Of a DNA stretch of 64,000 nt, positions 24,150 through 34,500 are shown one piece after another; the stretch's first letter is position 1, and each line of letters begins with the position of its first letter. The stretch covers positions 16,822,981-16,886,980 of the forward strand of contig OX579640.1 in the NCBI GenBank assembly GCA_951230915.1. The letters are read 5' to 3'. This DNA comes from Antitrichia curtipendula. Taxonomy: Eukaryota > Streptophyta > Bryopsida > Hypnales > Leucodontaceae. A program made the translations under genes and the position numbers. A model generated the notes under the pieces. That model ran no database searches. It was not told the origin of the DNA and saw only the letters and a program-made list of their open reading frames with translations.

Positions 24150-26971
24150 GTGCCGATTAAGGCTCACCGTGATGGAGAAATCAAGCACTTACCATGTCGT
24201 TTTATAACTGAAATTTTACAGGAAGTAGTCGACCGTCTCCCGCTGTTCCAAGGCGTACATTCAAGTGGAATTTCAATCCAAGGCAATGGCATCATCCTCG
24301 GGGCTCGCAAAAGTCCCGACAGAAGTCTTCTCGTGCAAAATGATTTCAAGCCGCTGTATGGGCTTCGGATGGAGGACATTAACTATCTGGCTAACCTAGT
24401 GGATAAGAAGAAGGTAATCATGAAGAATTCCAAGGCGAAGGCCGGACTGAACATGACTAGCCTCATTGCCACAGGTGTTAGAATTAGACTAGTGAGGGCA
24501 TCCAGAACGAGCTTATGTTTGTTTATCGCCAGCATCCGCTGCCTAGCAAGGCAAAAGAGTATGTCCCTTACACATCAGCGGAATGGGATACGTTTGCGGA
24601 GGAAAAGAAGATCACCAGATCGCAACTTGAATTCTGGGTGGACAAAACCAACGACACCAAACTGGGAAGGAAATGGTTGACAGGGCGCACAAAAAATCTA
24701 AACAAGTCGACCGACCCAGATCAGTGTCCACAATTGGTGAAGGCGATGTGGACATCTTTCTTCAATGCCCATGCCGAAGCAGCTGTGGAGGAGGTACTTG
24801 ACCAGAAGTTTGCAGATAATTACTTCTGCGCGGTTGTGGACAAGAGGAGCAAAAATATCAGCACTATTCTTGCTGACCCTGCCATCAAATCATGGCGGAG
24901 CCAAGACAAACCGCATATTTATTTTTGGTTTTTGTTCAAGGTCACAACTAGTGGGCCTTGGGCAAAGTTGCTGGAGAATTATAAGCTGAAGAGACTATTT
25001 GATGCTATCGAATACAAGGACGCAACTCGGAATATCCTGAGGGCCTGATCTCCAGCAGTGCTCATCACGGACGCTCAAGGATTCCACAACATTCTCTGTC
25101 ATTTGCAGAAGCGGGTGGAAGATAGCAAGGTTTGAGTCTGGGACTGGTACTTCATAACTTACGTTTCGGAACCTGGACACGGCTTCCCGGCCTCTGCTAC
25201 CGGAAATGCATACAATGTGTTCCTCGTCTTCCTATTTGGGTACAACGAGGGCCAGAATAAACAGAGTTGCTTCAACAGTTTCTTCACCGGCCAAACCGCA
25301 CCCATGGAAGCAGTCTACAGAGCCCAAGACTTGTCCGATGATAATGCTTTCTATAGGCGACGTCCAAGGCCTTGGCTAATGATCTCCACTGCGCTAGTGA
25401 TATTCGGTGATCACATGATTGATAACATGGTGGTCGTGAATGTTAATGGCGGTCCAGAGTTCACGTTTCTGGGAGTGGTAAGTTTTATATCATTCTTCTT
25501 TTCCTGAATTACGAGGACTTATAGTGCAACCTTTATCAGCCATTCTCATTTGTGCTCTACTTTGTGTTTCATCAGTGGGCCGGTGCAAAGACACTGGAAT
25601 TGGTGGATTCTTTGGACGCCAAGGAGTCAGCTCTTCTGGTCACCAGATCTATGTGGGATACACATCATCCGGCACCCCGACCCGTTGGTAACGTCGATGA
25701 AGTACCCTTAGACGACAACATCGACAACCATAGTGCAACTTCTAAAGAAACCGATGATAATCCAGATCAGAAGTAGTCCTCGCACAACAAAAAAGAAACA
25801 ATTAAACCACCCGTCGTGAAGAAGGTTGGTTAACTTGTAGTGAGACCCTAAGATATCACAATGCAGCTAGGCAGTGCAGAAGTATCGTGCCTCGTGAAGG
25901 GCCTCTACAATTTCACAGTTCGAAACTATTTTGTGTAATGTAGGGGGCTATTGATGTACTGAATTGCTGACAAGAAAATGTCTTTACCTAATGTGATTAG
26001 CCCGAGGGTAAGTTCATTAGAGAATGGGGGATTATGTTATCTTCCAGCTTCATTTAATAGCTTTCTATGGAGCCTGTCACATAGTTGTTGTCCAGTACTC
26101 CAGAACCTGTGACATTTAGTTATTCAGAACATGACTTTTATCAGGTGGTGAGGTATTATACTGGCAGTGTTATAGTGTGTGCTGAGTTTTATATTATGAT
26201 TTAAGCTAAAGAACCTGGCGAAGGACTGCTTGCTATCCAATTATAGAATCCCGGATTGCAGGGTTGATAAAAACTGCACTGTAAGATTTGAAACTAGGAT
26301 GAGATGATCACACAGAGTGTCATCATTTCAAGTGCCCCAACTATAGAGCAGAAACAACTTATCTTAAAATAGAAAAGTATTAGTTTTACTTTCCTGAAGG
26401 GGTGTCTCCAAGGGGAATTTGGATTGCCCAATTCTGTTCTAATGCTACATCTTCCCCGTTTTGACGGCATTATTTCTATCTCAGTGGATTCTGTGAATTG
26501 TCGCAGAAGAAGGTTCCTGAGCCGGAGAAGAGGGCCAAGAAGTTAAAGAATCCCAGCGCCAAAAAACGTCGTGACAATCCTGCTTCGGTAAAGAAAACCG
26601 GGAGAAAGAAATCAGCGAAGAAGCCGGATAAATTGATGAAGAAAAGGGGTTCCCCATTAGCGTAAAATCGACCAATGCCAAACCTTCAGGATGAGGAGAG
26701 ATCGGAGACAATAGTGGATGCTTTAGTCACGGTAGAGCGGATTCCGGATGCTAGGGATGCCGCAGCCATATTAGACTCTCTTGCAGCGGGTGTTGGCCCT
26801 TTTCAGGTTTCACAGACACCCTATCAACCAGGACCTATACTAGAAAAGGAAGCCAGGCCTACGGAGTTTCTCAAACGTAATGAATCTCTCTTTCCCAGTC
26901 TGGGGACAGGAAATCGACATGTGGGTACGAGCAACGCTGCATCAGGAAATATCACGATGTCTTCTGTTTCT
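24150..26971 (+). pseudogene. Decayed multi-exon gene of unknown function, in phase with the TNL
   Basis: I do not recognise the family. Exon 1 runs from an ATG at 24150 to 25477. It has a frame change near 24495 and in-frame TGA codons at 25046 and 25133. Exon 2 is 25576-25824, with TAG at 25774. Exon 3 starts at 26507. Junctions GTG|GTAAGT, TCATCAG|TGG, AAG|GTTGGT and GTCGCAG|AAG all keep phase 0. Exon 3 begins with a very lysine-rich segment (KRAKKLKNPSAKKRR, KKTGRKKSAKKP), suggesting nuclear targeting, and has TAA at 26663. It reopens at ATG 26675 in the same frame up to the LTR at 26977. All four stops differ from a sense codon by one C-to-T change. The frame continues beyond the LTR into the TIR exon. 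It could be a transposon gene or the former N-terminal part of the TNL. Confidence 0.5.
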
Positions 26972-27459
26972 GAACCTGTGGGCGTCAAATTATCCACCCT
27001 TGATAATCAGGCAAACACCGACCAGGTTCTATGCCTTTATCCACCTTTTGAATATATGGAGGTATTGTGAGCGCAGTCCACTGTGCCTTCCAAGTAATGG
27101 ATCTTTTTGTGCTAACGTTTTCTAAGTGTCGTGGATGACAGCAAATACTACTAGAAATGCATGGGTAACTAACAAGCTGACTGTGATGATCAAAGGTGAT
27201 GGTAATTCCTAACTCCCTAACTGTCTATCCTATGTATAGAGTTAGCTGGGTAGTTGGCGTCATATCTAACGTCCTCCAACTACGTGGAAGGGGAATCCTT
27301 ATGTTCCTTCCATGAGTGTCGAAGACTATCTTTTGAGGTTTGACACTTCTCTCGGAAGTTTAACTCTACGGGCTAATCCTAAGCTTAGTCTTTACTCTAG
27401 TCTCCAACTTCTAATTGTAACTCTAGATTTTGACTCTATGGTTTGATTTTTTTACCTTC

Positions 27460-27720
27460 GGGTTTTTATTCCTAAGTAAATTAGCTCTAAATTCTACCCC
27501 TAAATTAACTCTAGGCTTTTACTCCTAATTTTAACTCTAAATTTTTACTCCCAGATTAACTCTAATTTTTTACTCCTAAATTTAACTCTAAGTTTTACTC
27601 CTAATTTTAACTCTAAAGTTTTACTTCTAACACTCACTCTAAGTTTTTACTCTTGTCTTTAACTCTAAGTTTTACTCCTAACACTAACTCTAAATTTTAA
27701 CTTTTATTTCTAATTTTTAC
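27460..27720 (-). repeat. Tandem TTTTTACTCCTAA minisatellite inside LTR copy 2
   Basis: About ten degenerate units of TTTTACTCCTAATTTTAACTC type, equivalent to the array at 9155-9390. Confidence 0.75.
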
Positions 27721-28529
27721 CTTTACTTATCACGGGTTACTATACACGTGGAAAGGGCTAATTAAGGAAATCAATGCTAATGAGGAGAACACCAAGTATC
27801 AATTCAAGAACTCACCTCGTCACTACCGATGTCGGAAATACACTCGTCCCGTCGTCCGCATCCGTGTGTGCGTTTTCATACTCCAAGGTGGTCCTTGGAT
27901 TGTGGGAATCTTTCCCAATTTCATCGCTTATGTTCCAAAAATTAGGACCCCGTGCGATCTAAACCTTCTCTTTCCCTTCCTCCTTCCTTCTATTTTCTCT
28001 CTCATTTTCTTTCCCTTTCTATCTTTCTACACTAGCACTATTCTACCTAAACTTTATGGATGTCTTACAACTATAGATTCAAACCCCAAGGAGGTTTTAA
28101 TGTCTCTCCTACCCTCTTACACTACCTCGTCTTTGTGTCATCCTAATCCACCTTCTAATGGCCACTACGAATTCTCGAGATTTTCCTCCTAACACCTACT
28201 TAGCTAAACCTAGGTCACTATTTATCGTCACTCTCACCTAAGTTGCCCATATAGCCATCCCTTCCTTTCCTCCTCCTCCTATCTTTGAGTGGTTTTGCAG
28301 GTTTTGGGACGTACGATTTTTTCACATGGAGCTTAGCCAGGACTGGATCCCATTTTCTCTTTCTTTCTTCTCTCGACCGTTACTTTGTCCGGTTTTTGTT
28401 TCGAAAACGAACCCGATTCCCCACCCGGACTCTAACTCTAAGTAGTCTAGCATATGATTTTTGTAGGATTTGATTTTTTTTAGTCTTGGTAACCAGGGTT
28501 TTTTTCTCGATTCCCCTGGACTCCGAGCT

Positions 28530-28870
28530 CTCTTCTGGACCCCGACTCTCTCTGGACCCTAAGCTACCCCTGGACTCCCTCGATTGCTGGCTGACCCCCC
28601 TTACGGCTGGCTGACCCCCTTACGGGCTGACTGCTCCCCTTATGAGTTGGTTGACCCCCCTTACGGGTTGGCTGATCTTCTAACTGGACTGGTTCTCTTT
28701 TAACTAAAAACTGGTTCTTTCTAACTAAAACTGGCTTTCTCTAACTAAAACTAGCTTTCTCTAACTAAACTTGGTTCTCTAAAAAAATTGGTTCTCTCTC
28801 TCTAAAAACTGGTTCTCTCTAATTAAGAGATGAGTTTCTCTAACTAAGAGATGGGTTTTTTCTAAGCTAA
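28530..28870 (-). repeat. Simple tandem units inside LTR copy 2
   Basis: Several copies of GGCTGACCCCCCTTACGG type (28585-28680) are followed by repeated CTAACTAAAACTGG and TTCTCTAAC units up to about 28860. This differs from the GC-rich tract at the equivalent place in copy 1. Confidence 0.65.
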
Positions 28871-30991
28871 AGGAAGTAACTTTGAACACTAAGCTCATTA
28901 ACCATAAGGCCCTACCTATCTTGGAAGCTAAACTTTGGATGTTTCCACAAAGATCTTGGAAACTAGGCTTTGGAACGAAATACCAGGAAGGGCCAAAGCT
29001 TTGCCACTAGGTTGGATTTAACACCAACTTTAGGACTTGGTGGTATCCCGGGGGTTCGAAGCTCCGCCGCCTAACCATTTAACACAAACTTTAAGACTCT
29101 AGCTTTATCACGAGTTCAAAGCTTCGCCGTTGTATAAGGGTCCCACCTACAATCTAGGACTTCTGACACTCACAGGTTCGAAGCTTCGCCGCCTATAGGG
29201 GTCCTCCACACAGTGACCACGACTTTCAACAAAGGTTAGTTCCCAAATGGAGTCACAATAACACAAGAATGCTTCCAAAGGTTAGTGCCACTCGGCATGC
29301 GGGGGTTAGTACAAAAGATGGTTAGTTTGAGCACTCTAAAATCCACACTAAAGGCCCCCTAAAGTGGCATCGCCAAGGTACGGTGGGGAGTATCATTAGG
29401 ATTAGTACAATCAAACCAAGAATACTCGACAACAAGAACCCGTTAGTCCACACGTACGAGAAGAGAAAGAGTCAAATGACACACGCAATAAGGTAGAAGG
29501 ACCCACAAAGACTTCAAAGCTTGAAGTTCAACAACAATGGAGCTCAAAAAGAGCTCAAAAAACACCGTAGAGGATTCTTGGCTAAAACGCCAAATTTCCC
29601 AACATAAGTTGGACCCACGGATCCAAAATAAGATTTGGGGGTGTTCTTGAGAGAAAAATGGGGACCTTAAATAGGTTTCCAAGGCCCCACCCCTCCCTCA
29701 AGAGTTCTAAGGTAATCTTATCAACTTGGATTTTCATCCTCATCTTCCAGGATTTTCATCCTCATCTTCCAAGATTTTCATCCTCATCTTCCAAGATTTT
29801 CATCCTAATCCCTAAAAAACTACTTTTATTTATTTACGTTGGACCAACCTCCTAACTTTTGGAGATTAACTCCAATCGTCAAACGGATTGGGCCATTGGC
29901 TCCAGATCGCCGTGTTTAGTTTGCGATGCCCCTACCCCCTACACCAAGGACAAACAACCATCGTAGACTAATTTAGTTTTAAAAACTCAATTGTGGTAAA
30001 ATCCTAGATTCTTGGGGGTCTCCTATTTTGGGAAATGTAAATATCCTAGGGTCTCCGGTAGGTGTGAGGGAGTCGGAAAAGACTCTTGGTTGACTTCGTT
30101 TCACCTTTGTATGGTCCCGGAATGCCGATCAACGCGGTGGGGACCCCGCCGGCCACATGATTAATTCTCGAGGAATCTCGCCGGTTCGGATACTTGCTGC
30201 TATCGGAATGTCGTGAAACTTCACGGAGTGCATTATTAACATAAAACAAGCTAGTCTAATTTTTAGTGAGATTTTCTGGCAACTTGAAAAATTTTCATGA
30301 AATTCCCGTTGGAGGTTACTAGGGTTGACTACCTGCAAAAGGTTCTTCTGCAAGTCGGAAGATGACGGGATTTTTCACATGGCCTCTCAAGGAGTCATAT
30401 GAAAGATGTGCAGGTGCGTTTCCGTACCTGACACAATTGGTCAGTGGATATGAAAGGGCCATCTCCTTGACTTAGCGATGGTGCGGGAATCTTTTGCAGA
30501 TAAAAGAATCTTGGCGAATCGATTTTGTCATTGGACTCCTGGCATGGGATTTACCCTAGGACACCATCCTTGGGCTATAGATTCCTCTACGGGCCCGGTT
30601 TTGCATCAGTGGCTCCTGCATGCTAACAATCGGGGTTTGAGGAATTTCTAAACCTAACTCTAGGACCCGACCTAGTGGCCTCGTTGTGGATCCCTCGGAT
30701 CGACTTAGCCATGAATTGCCACATTCATGGTGGGATTTAGCCCTTTGGGGGCTATGTGACTTAAATCCTCCAACTCTAACCATTTCATTCTTTCTACCTA
30801 TTTTTGGGCTAGGTTTGGTGGGATTGTAAGTCTAAACACAAATCTCGACCAAATACTATAATGGGTATGTTACAACCCTATTTTGGTTCTACACTCTTTT
30901 TATGACTTTTAGTATATTTTTCTTAACATTAAATTGCAAATTTTCAAAAAAATAATTCTACGAGTCCCAAGTGACAAATTGGGAGCTCACA

Positions 30992-31530
30992 GAACCCAAG
31001 CCGGGAGTCGACACGACTGATGACGTTGTGGACGACACTTTCATTGATCTGATCCAAATGAGTCCAGAAGCAGGCACAACTAAGGTGATTCGTACAGAAG
31101 TTGCATTCCACTCTCGAATTCCGGATGTTGAGAGGGTCAGGATCAGGAATATGTTTAAGAATATAGCTAGTTTTCCAGGTGTGAGTGTCGGAACGAGATA
31201 CACATTTGACAAGATCAAGTCCGCAATTCAAGATACACAGGTTCATCTGGCAATATTTTCTCCTGGTTACGCTGAATCTGAATACTGCCTCGATGAGCTA
31301 GTTGATATGCTAGAATGTAGCGAAAAGAATCCCAGCACCGTGACCTTTCTACCTGTCTTCTACGACGTGAAGCCTCAAGATCTTCGAAGGCCCGATTCAG
31401 CTGGAAATCCTTTCCGGGCAGCGTTTCTAAAGAAAAAAGGCAGATATTCGGATGCACGAATCTCACGATGGAAGAAAGCTCTTCATGATGCTGCGGATGT
31501 GAAAGGATTCGAACTTATCCAATTCGCTGG
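30992..31530 (+). CDS. TNL exon 1: TIR domain
   Basis: The frame is open from the LTR edge. After an acidic linker the TIR domain reads EVAFHSRIPDVERV (a variant of the usual strand A), then TQVHLAIFSPGYAESEYCLD, ELVDMLE and TFLPVFYDVKPQDLR. The glutamate of the CLDEL motif (about residue 80 from ATG 31058), which corresponds to the catalytic Glu of TIR NADases, is present. The region between strand A and the TFDKIKSAI helix looks short. The donor is GCTGG|GTATGT and phase 2 is matched by the next exon. Confidence 0.85.
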
Positions 31531-34500
31531 GTATGTCGGCGAATCCCAAATCGATATCACATATTGCACAATTTAACTCTAGTTGTTTTGTAGGACTCTG
31601 ATTCTGGCTCGTGCTAAGTCTTTAATTGATTAATTGCTCTACGTCATCCATCCTTGTTCAAGGCTGGAAAAAGTCAACTTCTCTTGATCAGTTTATCCTA
31701 GTCTAGAACATTAAATGGCGCGGTGGGATTGAATACTGATGTGTGCAGGGATACAAATGAGCTCAAAAAAGCAATCATCCGTCGAGTGCAGGAAATCATT
31801 GCACCACGAAACGGTCTGAACAGGAGGCAGCCAGTCCCACGACCTAATGTTGGCCGCAAGGTGCTGCTTGAGGGAACACTTCGACATCTGGAAGAAATGG
31901 GAGATAGTGTGGCGATTTTCGGCATTTGTGGCATGGGTGGGGTTGGGAAAACGACTCTTGCCCAGGAAGTCTACAATCATTACTCGACCAATCGTGATTT
32001 CCTGTACCAAACCTTTCTGAAAATTGGTGAATCGAAGGACATGAGCCACTTGCGAAAGCAGGCACTCCGTGATCTTCTCAACAAGAAAGAGAAAAACTTA
32101 GTGGAAAGATACGCGGATCTTTTCGAGAGTCTAGCTGCCTTGAAAGTGCTTGTTGTCATTGACGACATATCCAATGCGGACCATTTCAAAGAACTTGTTC
32201 CAAACATAAAGAAGTTGGGAGCAGGAAGCCGAATCATAGTAACTTCACGTCAAAGGGACACCCTGAGAGCAGTTATGAGAGAAGCATCGAGGTTTGCTTC
32301 TTATTTGCATGAAATGAAGCAGTTAAACACTGATGATTCACTCGAGCTTTTCTGTTTCCACGCATTCCAAGACGAAGAACTCCCGAAGAAAGCCGATGAC
32401 GTCTTCCGCGCTCTTGCACTGAAGGTGGTTGGTTTATGTGGGGGTTTACCTTTGGCTTTAAAACTCATTGGACAACATTTGTTTAAAAAGCCGGAGAACG
32501 TGTGGACAGACGCAACCATATCTATGAGGGATAGACCCGATGTTATAGATGTTCTTAGCATCAGTTACAATGGTCTAGATAACCCTTCTGACAAGATGAT
32601 GTTCTTAGATGTCGCTTGTCAAATGGTTGGCTTATTAGAGGAGGATGCAATCGACATCTGGAAATCTTGTAAACCTTGCAGGATCGGGTACTGTGTGACC
32701 TCCAAAATGGTCCATGATTCCTTGCAAATCTTGAAAGATAAGTCTCTTGTCGAAGTGGACAAAAACAACAGATTGACCATGCATGACCTCCTCCAGGAGA
32801 TGGGTAGAAAGATGGACCTTGTTGACAAGATAGGCAGAAAGAAAGAAGGACAAGCGTGCCACTTGTGGGATCCTCTTGACGCTGATGACATCCTGAACGA
32901 ACTCGAGGTCTGTGCGTTTTCAACATTTTGATCCGGTTAAAATCAAGAAAAGTTTAGCGACTTCATTTGTAGGAATTGACTACAAATCTGTGCCCATTTA
33001 ATTCAATATATATATATTAGGTTCTTGAATAGAACATCACTGATCTTTACTGCGAGTCCAGTGATATGTTTAGATTCTTAAGAATTATGCATATTTACAA
33101 ACATGTCTCAGACTGAGGCACAAATAAAAAGATTTGATCTGTGATGTCGGCTATGGCAGGGGACAAAGGAAATGAGGGGGCTGTCGCTGGTTGGGCGGCA
33201 AAGCAGCTACAACACATCGGCATTTCAAACGATGTCTGAGCTTCACTTACTGCAATTGGATGGAGTTCGCATTGAGGGCAACTTCTCACAACTGTCCAAA
33301 AGGATTCGATGGCTGCAGTGGAGATCCTCGTTTCTCACCAATCTGCCTTCGCAATTGCGATTGCAGGATTTGACAATCCTGGATCTCTCAAATAGTAGCA
33401 GCCTAACCCGACTTTGGTCAGATGCTGATACACAGGTAAACAACAAAATACGTAGTGTACTGCTGTGTTCGATTCCTATTCAATCTCTATTAAAATTGAG
33501 TGAGGGTAGTCGCATAGACAACGATAATGTAGAGCATAATAATCTACTTGACATTTCATGGAATAAAATGCGGCCTAAAACACAAGCGGAACGAACATGT
33601 CGAGCGCCAAATGGTATTAAATTTGAAGATGCACAAGCAGGTTATCTGGATGTTTATTAAAGCTTAAGCAAGTCTATCAAATTTGCTGGAAAATGCTTTT
33701 GCTTTCACGGTGCTTCTGTCGTGATTTTGATGTGCCACGAATGTGTCCGATTCAGGTACCCAAACGGCTTCGAGTTGTAAACCTTCAGAACTGCACTGCG
33801 TTGGAGGAGATCCCAGAGACTATCCAATTTTTGACAATGCTAAGAACACTGAACCTTCAAGGGTGCAAAAGTCTGAAAGTTCTACCACAATCTCTTGGCG
33901 AGCTGCAGACACTCCAGGATCTCAACTTGAATGACTGTGAGAGTTTGGAGAGCCTTCCCGATGGCATGGTCAAGTTGTCAAAGCTCAAGAGATTCTCAAT
34001 GAATGCTGCAAGCAAGATAACGCAGTTGCCAGCCGACTTTGGAGAGCTGGGAACAAATCTTGTTCTATTCTCTGCTCAAAACGCTTCTAGTCTCACTTGT
34101 CTACCCGAATCCTTCTCCAGGTTATCTTGTTTGGAGGAGCTCTCGCTCTCTGATTGCCAGTCCCTATCCGAGTTCCCAAAATCTGTCAAGGGGCTTGTCA
34201 AGTTGAGGGTGATCCGTGTGCATGCAACGGGATTGACGCATTTGCCCGACGATTTTGGAGACCTACGAAGCCTAGTTGAGCTTCATATCACCCAATGCAA
34301 ATCCTTCCGAAGCCTTCCTGAGAGTTTTGGAAAGCTCGCGCTGCTTAAGATTCTCAGCTTGGAGAAATGCAGGAATTTCAGGAAGCTACCTAGCAACTTC
34401 GGACAATTGCAAAGTCTTACCGACTTAAACCTTGAAGCTTGCCCCATTGAGGACGGCGATTTACCTCTTGAGTTTGGAGGCTTGAAAAGATTAAGCACTC

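Larger units (their letters stand above)
26977..30991 (-). mobile_element. Solo LTR copy 2 (4015 bp), inserted in a coding exon
   Basis: Begins TGTGGGCGTC and ends GGGAGCTCACA, with a perfect 5-bp duplication GAACC on both sides (26972-26976 and 30992-30996). It is very similar to the LTR at 8628-12629 over its whole length, with differences in the minisatellite tracts. On both sides GAACC is read as Glu-Pro in the same frame, so removing the LTR plus one GAACC leaves an uninterrupted coding frame. The retrotransposon sense strand is minus, so its promoter points away from the TNL. No internal retrotransposon region is present. Confidence 0.9.

Noticed and set aside
25200..25480. A DNA methyltransferase-like domain in the decayed upstream gene
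   Set aside because: The general shape prompted the idea, but I could find neither a catalytic DPPY/NPPY-type motif nor a glycine-rich cofactor loop.
8628..30991. A single 22-kb LTR retrotransposon with the two 4-kb repeats as its ends
   Set aside because: Each repeat has its own perfect 5-bp duplication (GACTC and GAACC), and the sequence between them holds unrelated decayed genes and no gag-pol, so they are separate insertions.
30971..31057. Start of the TNL frame at 30971
   Set aside because: That start is a GTG within the LTR end. The first ATG after the LTR in frame is at 31058, and earlier codons are only a relic of the pre-insertion exon.
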